This document shows positions 41,390 to 52,968 of a stretch of DNA of 64,000 nucleotides, piece after piece. This DNA is from Absidia repens (lineage: Eukaryota; Mucoromycota; Mucoromycetes; Mucorales; Cunninghamellaceae), in assembly GCA_002105175.1 (NCBI GenBank), contig MCGE01000014.1, positions 682,001 to 746,000 of the forward strand, written 5' to 3'. The notes beneath the pieces were generated by a model. The model was not told the origin of the DNA. It ran no database searches and saw nothing but the letters and a program-made list of their open reading frames with translations. The translations under genes and the position numbers were made by a program. Every line of letters starts with the position of its first letter. Within the stretch, counting starts at the first letter, position 1.

Positions 41390-41740
41390 GATTGACGGCG
41401 GTGTTACTGTGTCTGACTTTTTGCTACTTGGCTCACAGGCGCTTTTTAATCAACAAGATCCTACACTTGGATTGTAAGACACAATACGCTATGAATAGAA
41501 AACGACGACTTTGTTGAAAAGCTGAGTGTACTGACTGTGTATCCTTCTTTCTTTTTCTAGATTGACGGCGGTGTTACTGTGTCTGACTTTTTTGCTACTT
41601 GGCTCCCTCCGTCGGTGTTATTTTATTGAACAAGATCCTACACCGTTTGGACTGTAAGACAGAGCATGAATGAAAAGGCGACTATGTTGAAAGTGGAGCT
41701 TACTAATAATCTTTCTCTCTCTCTCTCTTTTTGAATTCGG
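41308..41740 (+). repeat. Tandem 170-bp units resembling exon plus intron
   Basis: Two units start with ATTGACGGCGGTGTTACTG at 41391 and 41561, each directly after TTTTTCTAG. A partial unit precedes them. In each, an exon-like 83-nt block ends in GGATTGTAAGAC or GGACTGTAAGAC, a good donor, and an 87-nt intron-like block follows. The first block is open in one frame (IDGGVTVSDFLLLGSQALF); the second carries an extra T that shifts it. I recognise no protein. Confidence 0.6.
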
Positions 41741-42435
41741 CCAGTCTTGTGTTGATGATGCTGACCTTGTTTTGACATTGGATCTGACAACGATGGTGGT
41801 GTTTTTGTTTTTATCTTGATCATCTCAATCATCTCACTGGCCAGAGTTTTTGTGGTGGTGTGTGTTGGGTGTTGTCCGAACGTCTTATGTTCCTTTGCAG
41901 GCTCAAGTAGGTGGGGCTTGTGGGGGGGGGATGTAAGGTCGTTGAATGCTGCTGCTGTGATTTGCGAGGATGGCCTTTTTATCTCTGGATAATCTGGGGG
42001 TAATCTGGATGATGGATGGTAGATGATGATTGTTTTACTGAGCTGGAGATATGCTAGGTATATAACAATCAGATGTTGTCCTAAGGCGCATGGAGGGTCC
42101 GTTAGAGTGCGTTCCACACCTGGTCACAGTAGTAAGGGGCAACATTAGTTGGTATTGGTTTAGTCACGTTCGCATGGGGGTTGCATCTTCGGACGGCCTA
42201 TCCTGCGTTCTCTGGCTATTCAGTCTTGGACAAGGCGCCAATATTTTAACGTAGCGCATACGTCAAACTGGACATTACTGGACTCTGTATTGCGGGTTGG
42301 TTGTGATGGTTTTTGTTTGTTTTGCTGATTATTGTGTGATGGTGATGCACAATACAAGGTAAACATGAATAAAAAAAATTGTCTCGATTTCCAAACTTTA
42401 CTACTCACACATGCTGTCTTTTTTTCATGCAGGGG

Positions 42436-42510
42436 ACTGTATTCTGAAAAACCCAAAACCCAAAACCCAAAACCCAAAACCCATTACCCATTACCCATTA
42501 CCCATTCCCG
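42436..42510 (+). repeat. AAAACCC / CCATTA telomere-like microsatellite
   Basis: Four or five AAAACCC units pass directly into three or four CCATTA units. On the other strand these read GGGTTTT and TAATGG, resembling G-rich telomeric repeats. The run sits inside unique DNA, so it is interstitial. Confidence 0.75.
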
Positions 42511-42594
42511 GACAGTTTTTGAACACCGCACGCATACTAATTCCTTTTTCTTTTTCTTTTTTAGGATATCAATTTTATTCGCAACCTCATTGAA

Positions 42595-42870
42595 GCGATG
42601 TTGATCTTGGATAAGTGTTAGAACTTGAATCAGGGCATTTCGGAAATGCAAAACAAATATATGGGGAAAACCTTTCCTTTTGGATTCGTGATCTCGGACT
42701 GCCATTAGATTAGACTTGGAACTTGAATCAGAGGTATTTCGAAAAATGCAATACAAACATGCTGGGGAAACCCTTCCATTTTGGCCTCGTGATTTCGGAT
42801 TGCCATTAGATTAGTCATATATTAGATTAGTGTCAGTTGTCGTAGTTTACATTTACATCTAAATAAAACT
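42595..42870 (+). repeat. Two tandem type B dispersed repeats
   Basis: Two consecutive copies, each with GAACTTGAATCAG, a short TTTCGGAAATGC-type box, TGGGGAAAACC or TGGGGAAACCC, CCATTTTGG and a CTGCCATTAGATTAG-like block. They are followed by a single terminal ACATCTAAATAAAACTCTTG. Only the second unit keeps the poly(A) signal. Confidence 0.65.
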
Positions 42871-43762
42871 CTTGTCTCTTTATCACACGTTTATATCGTT
42901 TGTATTGTTCAATGGGTATACCTGTGTATGTGCGTGTGCGAAAAATAGGAACTACCAACACTGCATTATGCGAGAATGATAGTATACTTTTATACAGGAA
43001 GAACACTACTGAAAAACAGTATTTCCGCTGTATAAATCCGACGCCATATTTTCCTTGTATATGCTGTATCCTGCCGGTGTGATTACACTATCATTATACA
43101 TGAATAATGCTGCTTCAGTTTGTCACGGAAAAATACAGTGATAGTCGTGAGAAGTTAGTTTGTAGATAGTATAGCGTTAGTTTATATATTGTACTCATTT
43201 GGCATATTATCTTATAATTGACAGAAATAAAAGCATATGCAATATCATTTTAAATTCATACTGTCCCATCTAAAAATGTGCTATGTTTTATATTTCACAA
43301 GAATATGTTATAGTGGGTATCTTCCTTGTCTATTTAAATTTAGGCCTTGATATTTTCCATCAAATTTCGCCAGGTATCAAAATCCACTTGCTCCAGTTGC
43401 AAATTCATTATTTCTTACTCGTTTCGAGTGTCATGCCATCTGGTAAATAATTCGACTAGATATATATGAGTAGATGTTAAAATTCGTAGACACAAAATAA
43501 ACGACTAGAAACTGTCTTTTTATTTCAGTAAAATGTGCCTGACAAAACTATTAAACCAATGAGATCAGCCAGTCACCCTTCATCGGGGTTGAGCACCTAT
43601 AGGATTTTTGGAAGTTTTGAAGAAATGTTTTAGTGTATTGATATTAAAAGAAACGAAGATATATATATATATTTATATATATCAGCATTGTTGTTTTAAT
43701 GGGTTATTAATATAAAATAATGGAGTGCCTCCTAGTGGATAGGGATTTTTTTTTTTTACTGA

Positions 43763-43948
43763 TCAGCACACTTGTGACGTCCGGGAGCATGATGAATCAA
43801 AAGGACATAGATGAGTAAGAAATTCAAACTCCAGGCCGTGACTTACCGGGCCAATGAGGCAGCCTATTTTACGGACACGCCGCAATATCCTTAAACGTTT
43901 TTCTACATTTTTTCTTCTTCTTTCTTTGTCCTTCATTTTCCCCGCCAT
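43763..43948 (-). CDS. Possible tiny basic protein (weak)
   Basis: A minus-strand frame from 43948 reads MAGKMKDKERRRKNVEKRLR and then ILRRVRKIGCLIGP before a good donor, CCG|GTAAGTCAC. If an acceptor ACAAG near 43788 is used, it would close with four residues and a stop, giving under 40 residues. It begins only 56 bases from the oppositely oriented carrier gene, which leaves little room for two promoters. I recognise no family, and it may simply be the antisense of the carrier leader. Confidence 0.2.
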   Translation of the reverse strand: MAGKMKDKERRRKNVEKRLRILRRVRKIGCLIGPVSHGLEFEFLTHLCPFDSSCSRTSQVC

Positions 43949-44004
43949 CTTTTCTTTTTGATTTATTTATTTTATTCTTTTTTTCTTCCTTACATCAGAC
44001 ATCC

Positions 44005-45488
44005 ATGACTATACAACATGCGACTACTTCAAGCTGTATTCACCCCAAGTCTAATAAATTTATGATCTTGTCACCTCTTGATGAAAGCAATAACAGATAC
44101 CCGCCCTATTTTGATGTAAGTAGGATATTCAGACCCCCCTGACGTTAAGCTACTTTTACTGACTCTTCATTCTAACAGACCATTCTTGCCGGAGGTATAG
44201 GTGGATCTGCTGCCGACTTTGCGATGCATAGGTAAAAAGAAACAATAGAAATTTGTGTTGGATGTTCGGGAGATAGGTGTTGGAGGCTAATGGGATCTAC
44301 TTTTATGTATATAGCGTGGATACAGTAAAAACTCGACTTCAAGGTCAACCTCATCATAGGGCCCCCAAATATCACAACATGGTTCAGACATATCGTACTA
44401 TATTAAAAGAAGAAGGGGTATTACGGGGATTATACGCTGGGGTGACTCCGGCAATGCTTGGATCAAGTAAGTGTTTGGATTAAGGAAGGGCGTCATCAAA
44501 ATGCATTGTAATAACTGGATTCTTTCTTATTGTGTAGTACCGGGGACAGTGATATACTTTAGTATTTACGAATTCACAAAGCGAAACTTAACAGCGAACC
44601 ATATCCCAGAAGTCATGTCACATCTTGCGGCGGGTTCTTTGGGCGATCTGGCGGCTTCGATTGTCTACGTGCCGTCTGAAGTGTTAAAGACGCGAATGCA
44701 GCTTCAAGGAAGGTACAACAATCCTCATTTTGTTAGTGGGTATAATTATCGAAGCACTTGGCATGCAGCAAAAGTGGTAAGCTCATCCCTTATAAAAAGA
44801 ATTGGCAGGACTTCGAACTTAACGATGATGGGCTTTTTTTTTTTTTTTTTTGACAGATTGTCCAATACGATGGCTGGGGAGCACTTTTCCATGGGTTCAA
44901 GGCGACTATTCTTCGCGATGTACCTTACTCTGCTATTCAATTTGCTTGCTATGGTAAGCGAACAAAACAAATAAAGTAAATATAGCGAGGACTGATCAAT
45001 ACCAACGTCTTTTAATAGAACAATTCAAGAAACTGGCTCACCAAAAATGTGTAGAACCTGGGCAACAGCTTCCACTTGGCATTGATTTATTGACGGGCTC
45101 ATTAGCAGGTGGGATTGCTGGTGCAGTAACGACGCCATTGGATGTGATGAAAACGTTATTACAAACACAGCAAAGCGGCGGCAGTTCCAGTGGGTCCAAA
45201 AAATCATCGACAGCAGCAACAGCAACATCGACCAATACAGCGACTGTGACTTCAACAACCCAACAACCGAAACATTATAGTGGCATTATGGAGGGCCTGC
45301 GATGGAATTACAAATATCAAGGTATCAGTGGTCTTTTCCGCGGTATTGGGCCCCGTGTCTTTTGGACTAGTCTACAGAGTGCTATCATGTTTGTCATTTA
45401 TGAACAAGTTTTACATCTGGAAGAATCTTTACGACTTCAAAAAGAATGGCCTCCCTCCGTCAAGATGAAACAATGGTTGACTGCTTAA
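44005..45488 (+). CDS. Mitochondrial carrier, Mme1 (YMR166C)-like
   Basis: Inner-membrane carrier of the SLC25 family. It resembles yeast Mme1 (YMR166C), linked to Mg2+ export from mitochondria. Exons 44005-44115, 44179-44231, 44315-44466, 44538-44776, 44857-44953 and 45019-45488 give 373 residues with consistent phases. Three Solcar repeats are visible. Repeat 1 begins [23 protein letters not shown], with Ser in place of the usual Pro of PxDxxK, as also seen in this subfamily. Repeat 2 carries [20 protein letters not shown]. Repeat 3 carries [21 protein letters not shown] and ends [21 protein letters not shown]. Repeat 3 contains a Ser/Thr-rich insert (about residues 265-290) in the matrix loop, as in its relatives. 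A poly(A) signal is at 45719-45724. Transport substrate is inferred by similarity only. Confidence 0.88.
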
Positions 45489-45724
45489 ATTATCTCCCTC
45501 TCTCTCTTTTCACACTTCATACCTATTTCTCTTTTTTTTTTTTATCATATTTCATTCCACTTTCCTTCCACCTATTGTATACTTTTTATTTTATTTTACG
45601 CACACACACACTTTCTCTCCATGCATCTCTTCCTTCCTTCCACACATTGTCATTTATATATTGTATCGTTATATAGACCCTCTATAGACTTTTAGATTTG
45701 GTTATTACATTCTCATTTAATAAA

Positions 45725-45885
45725 AGATACTACAGATATACTCCACTTTCACTTTCTTTGCCTATTTCAGAGTAGTACCATAATCGTAGCAGTAGTCCAG
45801 TACAGTTTATATCATTATGCTGATGAATTTTTTATTATTGTTTTGAAAAATGAACGCACTGGCGCTCCACCGGTGCTTCGGGAAA

Positions 45886-45923
<38 letters not shown>

Positions 45924-46258
45924 AAAGATGGGTTTTGATAGAACCGGATTAAACGACTTCCGTTTCGCGCTTTGGTGGACAACTCCTTGGACTGCAACCG
46001 TCGTGATCAGTCAGTACTGAGGTCGTTGAGGGTCGTTGTAGTGGAGGACTTGGTGTGGTGAAAAAAAAGTTGGGAATCAGGCGACTCCACCATTTTGCAA
46101 CCCATTGGGGCCCAGCCGTCGTCCTCAGCGATCAGCCTGATGAAGTAATATGAACGATCCTGTCAACATTTACATTCCATCGACGTGTTATTTTTTTTAT
46201 CTACTCTTGTGCCACTTCCCTTTTTTTATTTTTTTATTTCTCTTTTATTTTCTTCATT
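45725..46258. other. Intergenic with T33 run
   Basis: Downstream of the carrier. It holds a T-run of about 33 bases at 45890-45922 and GC-richer unique DNA (ACCGTCGTGATCAG region). The T-run could be the tail of an old retroposed copy on the minus strand, but I find no flanking duplication. No gene is supported. Confidence 0.4.
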
Positions 46259-46259
46259 A

Positions 46260-46490
46260 AAGCTTCAAGGAAGTGAAGTTGGTTGTGGGTTAGCATTAGA
46301 ACTTGAATCAGAGGCATTTTGAAATGTGATACAAACATCATGGGGAAACCCTATCATTTCGGATTAGTGATTTGGCACCCGCCATCAGATTGGGATCATC
46401 TTAGATGATAGTGTCATGGAGCCTTCATTAGTTTAGTTAAGTTATAATTATCTAGTTCGTATATAAACTGAAATAAAAAATGTCTTGTCT
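46260..46490 (+). repeat. Short dispersed repeat, type B copy
   Basis: Contains AGAACTTGAATCAGAGGCAT, CATGGGGAAACCC, TTAGTTTAGTTAAGTTATAA and an AAATAAAAAATGTCTTG terminus, matching the copies at 310, 39825 and 42595. A (GT)n run follows. Confidence 0.6.
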
Positions 46491-46818
46491 CTGTTTATCA
46501 TTAGTCTCTGTGGTACGTCTACATTGTCGAAATGGCATACATATGTGCAAAAAGGAAGACATGTGTGTGTGTGTGTGTATGTGTAAAGATAAGTTGGATA
46601 TTAAGGTGACTTCTTCCACCACCTCAAGCGTACTGTGTATATTTATGCGTAAAAAAACAGACTTGTGTTTGCGTGAAAAGAACGCCACTGCAATGTATTT
46701 TTGCTATTTGCACTATATCATAGCAATGAGATAATGAACACAATATATAGTAGAGTATGTAATCTAGTGAAGGCTATAATATTTTAAATGAAAATGTACG
46801 CAAGCGGTATGCCATATA

Positions 46819-47630
46819 TTGATTGATATGAGTGGTAGAGCGGTAATAGAGCTACGGTTCTCAAGAGATCTAGGGCCGCAAACCAGTCCTTGCGGTTGTA
46901 GGGATAGTCATAGTGGTGAGCTCTAAAAAAGATATTTGATAGGAGACTCAAAAAATAGCTTTATTCATTATATAATTGGCAGGAGGACGAGTAGTAAAAA
47001 GGCATATTTTATTTGAAGGAATATTGTAGAATACTATACTAAGAGCGCGGTGTTCATTGTCACGAGGGATCTAATGGAGGTAAGCATGAGTGGGTCTGTT
47101 TCAAAATATGAAGAATAATAATATTTAACAAAAATGAGGCAATTATAGAAAGGGAGCTGATATATAACACAGGGCATGAGAAAGACAAAATGAATATAGT
47201 TTATTGAAGAATGACAACTGTCAACACGAATCAACATGGTCAATGGTAAAAGCGGGATCTCTTGTGCAAGACAAGAGAAGAGACTAATGGAACATTTTCA
47301 TTGAGGTAAATAAAAAAAGATATATTTTATTTAAATATAGATTCAAATTATGGACAAACTAGAATTAAGCCAAGCCATTAGGACACTACAAAAAGCCAAC
47401 TAATGGTGCCTTCAGATCCTAGATCCAAAATGGAAGGGTTTCCCCATGTACCTTGTAATCCCTAAGCTGAAAACCCTTCTAAACTAGTCCTGATACTAAT
47501 ATAAACCCGACGTAGCCTGAAAGAAGTTGAATAATGAAGATAAAAAAAAAAAAGGAAAAAAAGAAAAGAAAGAGAAAGCGAAAAAATAAAAATTGGAAGT
47601 GAATAAAAAATCATGTGGGCGGGATTTGAA
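46819..47630 (-). repeat. Long non-coding dispersed element, copy L2
   Basis: On the minus strand it starts near the CAAATCCCGCCCACATGA box and continues with a pyrimidine tract, TTCAACTTCTTTCAGGC and the type A core with CATGGGGAAACCC. Poly(A)-like signals then lie in series (near 47325, 47200, 47010 and 46970), and it ends at ATATCAATCAATATATGG. The block order is shared with L1 and L3 although many bases differ. No ORF. Confidence 0.65.
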
Positions 47631-48830
47631 GTGTTTTCTGCGGTCACTCTCAGGCGCGATTTTTCATCTTGGATACAATAAAGGAACTCCGGTTTTATTT
47701 TTACAGCAGTCAGGACCACACAGCATGATTAACATGGGAGTCCTCTTTTCATTCTATGCTAGGTACGGTTTTTGCGACCAAACATATCTACCCAATTTAC
47801 GTGAATTGGATGACATGGTTGCAGCCACTATCTATTAGTTTCAGTTCGCCGCTTAGCCTCGATATATCATAATATAGATTTACGTTACAAGTCCTTGGTA
47901 TTGCAATCCCATTTACGATGATTTTATTTATTCATTTGGCTCTTAGACATTAGGATTTCGAAAGTTTACTTCCCCGTTTGTGGTAGATTGCACGACATGA
48001 ATGACGTTTCCCTTATCTATAGCCCTATTGTCCGTATAGTCTAGTTGATTTATCCAGTTTTACACATCATATTGAAATGGCGCAATTGGAGGCGATTCGG
48101 GAGTGTCCCTAGCCTTTCCACCGAACATTGTAGAAAAACACGTGAAACGGAGTTTTTTTCTATTGTTCTCGGCGGACAATAACGAGAAGGATGTGCGCGC
48201 GCGAGAAATAGGGTGAGTGCTTTTTTTCCGTGTGGAAGCAAATCATTCTCATATCACTCTCTCGCTTTCCTCAACTTTCCATCCTACGTATTCTAACAAG
48301 AAATTGGCTAGATTAGATTACATATCTAATTGATATGTAAAATAATATATTATATATAGGTTGTTGTCGCTATAAAGTCCCCCCCCTTTTTTGACGCTTT
48401 GTAGGTTGGTACAACATGGATTCGTCATTGTCGTACTAACTATAACTCGACTGCAGTTAACATTAAAAAATCAAGGGCCGGATTTTTCAGACACTAAAAA
48501 AAGTCTAGTCCAATATGAATGTAATGATCGGCAGAATCGGGTTTCCTCTTTTTTTTTTTTTTTATTTATTTCATTCTTGCCATTGCTGCCTTGGCTTAAT
48601 GAAAAGGCGATGACAGCGGGGATTGAACGTCTACTTTTTCTATTTTTTTTTAATTTCATTCAATATTTAGCCGCCAATAAAGGTCGCCCAAACAAAAAAA
48701 GAAAAGAAAAGAAAAAAGTTTGCGAAGAAATAGTGCCAAAAAAAAAGGACCCGTTCATGATATCAAATTTGAGGAGTAAAAAAGAAAAAAGAGGACGAAT
48801 GACAAATCCAATTGAATGTCGATCTTCCAC
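47631..48830. other. Intergenic, unresolved open frames
   Basis: After copy L2 there is an open stretch at about 47707-47838 following TTTTTACAG (SGPHSMINMGVLFSFYAR, ending ELDDMVAATIY and a stop). It has no identifiable start or family. A GCGCGCGCGAG run is at about 48193-48205, and a CTATAAAG box lies near 48370. I do not call a gene here. Confidence 0.35.
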
Positions 48831-48832
48831 CA

Positions 48833-48838
48833 TATAAA
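48833..48838 (+). promoter_or_regulatory. TATA box before small spliced ORF
   Basis: TATAAA lies 43 bases before the ATG at 48881. A T-tract immediately precedes that ATG. The layout resembles that of the secreted-protein gene at 36151. Confidence 0.4.
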
Positions 48839-48880
48839 GTGAACGCTTTTCCTCAAACCTCACTGTTTTTTTTTTTTTTA

Positions 48881-49164
48881 ATGTCTGTGGCTATTTTCTT
48901 GGCTGGCCTGGCTTCCTGGTATATTTTTTTATATATGTTGTGGCACCTTGGCATTTTCGCGCGCGGATGTCCGATTTTGGCTGTGTTTGCTGGACGCACG
49001 GTAGGTCTCTCTCCCCCAAAAAAATGAGCCAGGTTGATGGATAGTGCTCACCTAAAATGGAAAACATGACCAAGCGATCAGACTTTTTTCAGGTCCATCT
49101 CCATCATCATCATCTGACGTTTTTGGAAATGAATAAAACAACAAAATATTTTTTCCCAGTATGA
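48881..49164 (+). CDS. Possible 63-residue membrane protein (weak)
   Basis: Exon 48881-49000 reads MSVAIFLAGLASWYIFLYML and then WHLGIFARGCPILAVFAGRT, with one long and one short hydrophobic stretch. It ends at a good donor, ACG|GTAGGT. A 92-nt intron ends TTTTTTCAG, and 49093-49164 continues in phase (VHLHHHHLTFLEMNKTTKYFF) to a stop. A TATA box lies at 48833. Against it: no family is recognised, an AATAAA sits inside the second exon, and length is short. An in-frame ATG at 48812 lies upstream of the TATA box and is not used here. Confidence 0.35.
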
Positions 49165-49647
49165 TAGTATGCAAAAATGATGGATCAGTCCATTGTTTAA
49201 TACAAAAATGTGCTCTTCCATGGCATAGGTGTTTTATATCACCATTTCTGGGTCATTTTGCATTACCTCTGCCATCAATACACCACACATACACACACAT
49301 ACACATAGACACAAACGCACACACACATACACAAATTTAATAAGTTGGATTTTTTTTTTCTCGTAAATGACAGGTAAAAAAAAGGTGATTTATTAAAAAC
49401 AATGAGGTGAGGGGATTATATCAAGCCTATTGAATACACAATGATAAATGACATGTCATAAACAACAGTAATAAACTAGAAGAGGAGAAAAATAAAAAGC
49501 TATCTACAATGGAGGAAGAGGGGTAAAAAGGTATTCGTTCCTTGACATTGTCCATAATCAATACAGAGCAAAAAGGATGGGGGGAGGCGGAAGTAAAAAG
49601 AAAGGGCATGCCCTTGTCAATCACATAAAAGAGTCAGGTCCAAACCA
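49165..49647. other. Intergenic with CA-rich array
   Basis: Holds an (ACACAT)n/(CA)n stretch near 49280-49335 and the presumed 3' end of the bHLH gene. No ORF supported. Confidence 0.45.
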
Positions 49648-50889
49648 TTATACCAAATAAAGTGAATCACCGGCCTTGGCATGGTTATGATACAGAGGTG
49701 GGTTGTCTTGCCATTGATAAGGGGCAAAAAGCATAGAGTCAGAGTAAGTCAGGTAGGCAGCAGCAGGATCATTGACCAAAGTGTTGATAGTGGCAGTGGT
49801 AGTGGGATACTGTAGCGCATTGATCTGACGATTGGCGTTATAGTGCATAGGTGGAGAAGTATAAAATTCGGGAGCCGTAGTAGCCTGGATAAGATCAGGG
49901 GAAACAGAAATGGGTCGTGGTTGTTGTGCTGTCCAGGTAGCGGTCATCATATCATTGGCATGATGTTGGCAAGGCACGAGCATGGGTGAGGAATCAGTCC
50001 AGGTTGCGTCAATCAAAGGTTGCTGTTGTTGTTGTTGCTGTTGCTGCTGATGCTGTTGTTGATGAGAAAAACGGGTGATAGGACTGGCATGATGAGGTTT
50101 ACTGGGTGTTTGTGGTGTCAGAGGCGGGGATGATAGTTCATATGTCAATTCAGGCGAGCCATGCGATTGTACGGTGGTAATGGTGGCGCTACGTTGCATG
50201 GTGCATGAAGAGCCAGAGGTGGATAGAGGGGGTGTCATAGGAGTAGCGCGCGATGAAGTGGAAGAGGAGGACACTACTTTCTTCTTTTTGATGTTGCTAG
50301 TGCTATGAATCACCTTGGATGCTTTGGCTTGTTTTCGTAACAATTCATTTTGCTTTCGCAGATCCCTGATTTGATTGACATAGTTCTTTTCTCTTTGGAT
50401 GCTTTTGGTGACTACAGAAAAAATGGGATGAGTATTACTATTACATCGCTTCACCTCAGGACGTGCATTTCTACTTACCATAGTCCAATGACTTGGCTAC
50501 AATCATAGTTTTGCTTGGACGACGCACAGTTTGTAGGGCAGGTAAAGCATGAGCCAGTTCTTGGAATTTAGAGTTGAGAGTTTCACGTCGTTGTCGTTCC
50601 AAGGCATTGTGAGCACATCGTCTGTCGAGATGGGTTTCAGGATCTTCCTGAATGCTGGCCGTGATGTTTCCACCCACTAGTATTATGAAAAAACAATAAA
50701 AGAAATGAAATGAGTGTTTGTCTTTGTACTGTGTGGATCAATTTTATGTATGATATATTTACCTATAGGGTAACTAACAGATTTGGCGTGAGAGGCGTTG
50801 GGTGAGGCACTGAAGGTCCCGAAAAAGTTTTGAGCAGCATGTCGAATCGACCGACTTGCTTTAGAAATTTTGAACTTTTCAGATGGCAT
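49648..50889 (-). CDS. bHLH-leucine zipper transcription factor
   Basis: Nuclear DNA-binding regulator. Exons 50763-50889, 50479-50676 and 49648-50411 give 362 residues in consistent phase. The start MPSEKFKISKASRSIR is the ATG nearest the promoter that splices in frame. The bHLH spans about residues 60-115. Its basic region RRCAHNALERQRRE has the His-Glu-Arg set that contacts class B CACGTG E-boxes. Helix 1 is LNSKFQELAHALP, and helix 2 is SKTMIVAKSLDYVTKSIQ, running into a short zipper (IRDLRKQNELLRKQA). An intron interrupts helix 2. The remaining 240 residues are Ser/Thr/Pro- and Gln-rich and are probably an activation region. The promoter side carries two GCGCGCGAG motifs near 51408 and 51506. 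The specific target pathway cannot be read from sequence. Confidence 0.9.
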
Positions 50890-52968
50890 GAAGGGTATTA
50901 GCAAATGGTAGCAATAATAGTAATGAGAAAAAGTGAATGAAAAGGAAAAAAAAAGAGTGAGAAAAAAGGGGGCGCCTTTTATAAAGATTTCGCTCTTTTT
51001 GGGAAACATCAAAATGATTGGCTTGAACTCAAAAAACATTCGGTGTTTTAAAAACCAACTTGCCACTCACCCCCCCCCCAAATACGTACCAGGGGGGAGG
51101 TAAAATGGTGAGTGAAGGATGGGTTACACCAAAAAATCTGTGGGTTGGCTTTTTCGATGTAGATTGATTGATCATACTTTCCATTTGACGACGTTTTCAC
51201 CGATGCTGTTTTTGCCCTCTCCCCCCCAAAAAATTGCATCGTTTGTTTCAATCATATCGAAAAAATATTTGTGTCTGTGCATGATGTCGATTGTCTTTGA
51301 TACAAACTTTTACATTCTATTAAAGATATAAAATTGGAGATTTTCTCTTCTCCAATATAAAGCATGGAAGAGCTTTACTTGCTTCTCGGAATTTTCGAAC
51401 AAAAGCGCGCGAGCTGACATCGTCTTGATGTAACACAGCGAATTAAAGCCATGGTTACCCTATTTGAGCGATTCGAGCGATAAAAAAAAACAAAGCCCAG
51501 TGAGCGCGCGAGGATAAATAATAGCTTATTGTTGCCTTCGGTCCCTTCTGGCTTCTTTTAATTTCCCGACCACCTCCTTTCCCCAATGTAAAAGACTATA
51601 TATTCAATAACATTAAAGATTTCGGTCCATGAAGGTCCTTTTTCCCAATCGAAAAAAAACAAATCAATCGCATAAGCTTGATTAGCGGAGATAATTACTG
51701 TATCCGTTCCAAAACCGTATGCTGTTGTCAGAGCGATATTAAGTAGAAATGATAATTATAGTTGGTTGAACAAATCACTCAAATACTTTCATATACCCGA
51801 TCTATTGATGATTAATTACTATTCTTCTTATTATTATTTTTTTTTTACTCGACGACCATAAACAATATACGCTGTCCAATGAGATAAAGAAATGTAACCT
51901 GCATTTTCGTTCTTTAATAGGTTTTTTTTTATTGACAAAAAAAAAAAAAAGAGCTGCACTTTGCCTCTGGAACATGTGACTTAACCTTAACAAAAGGACT
52001 CGCTCTCACTTGTTGCTTGAAGAAACGACTTGACTCGAGGTTGGTTTTATTTTATTATCTGAGTTTTATCATAAATAATGCTATTTTTCTTCGCTTTTAT
52101 CTTGATGAACGAAAGGTTTTACATGCATTTATGATATGACACATAATAAAAGAAATATGTACCACTTTGCATCATCCCATCCAGCATGATCGAAACCACG
52201 TATAATTGAGGGAGAAGGTGCATTTCATGATTCTTTCAATGCCGGCGTGTGCATAAACAAAAACTTGCCCATTCACCATGCTTTTCACACACCAAAAAAT
52301 AAAGATGGCAAAAAAAAAAAAAAAAAAAAAACATATCTATCTCTGGCTTTTTTTTTTTTTTTTTTTTTTTTTTTTTCACCCTTCCATCGCGCGAAAAATA
52401 GACAGTCTCAATGCTGAAAGCAGAAAAGAAAAAAATTATGATGATAAAAGGGTGGATGATTAAGAAAATGAGCTTCTTTGCGCTAGGCGGGTGTTGTCGG
52501 TTACCTCAGTTACCTTTTTTAGATAAAAGAAGAGTGCCCACGGACATGCTAGTTGTTTAGCAACAACTCCGGCCTCACCCCCTAATAATATACATAAGTT
52601 TTTTTTTTTTTGAGTCACCTTGCTGACGCGTATAACAAAAAGATCGACAATGGTGAGACACTTATTACGTTTTTATCACGGCTGAGACTGAGACAGTGCG
52701 ACCAAACTATTTAAGAGAATGGCATAATCATCTTATTAAAATCATAAATATCAAATAATAAAAAAAAAGGGTCGACACATAATAATTGTAATATAATAGT
52801 AATAAGAATAATAAGTTTTTTTTATTTCACCGCCAACAATCACGCCATGCATGAATTCATTCATCTATAGCACTAGAATAACTAACTGACTAAAAAACTA
52901 TATGCGCGTAAATATGTGGGAATATATATGACCAGTATAAAAAAAGGAGGGGGGGGTTAAGGGGCGAA
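50890..52968. other. Intergenic between bHLH and SWR1
   Basis: bHLH promoter region and SWR1 3' flank. It contains C-runs near 51071 and 51223, GCGCGCGAG at about 51408 and 51506, TCGCGCGAAAAATAG at about 52387, and A- and T-runs at 52311-52331 and 52350-52377. No supported ORF. Confidence 0.45.

Noticed and set aside
41638..42117. 159-residue minus-strand frame
   Set aside because: Low-complexity text, no splice support, no family likeness, and it overlaps the 170-bp tandem repeat.
43390..43470. Minus-strand gene-like text ending FDTWRNLMENIKA and a stop
   Set aside because: Only about 22 codons are open and no upstream exon joins in phase.
47593..47838. 81-residue plus-strand frame
   Set aside because: Its first third lies in the L2 repeat. 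The remainder could be an exon after TTTTTACAG, but no partner exon or family was found.
48391..48837. 148-residue plus-strand frame
   Set aside because: Held open by A- and T-runs (poly-Phe, poly-Lys) with no recognisable domain.
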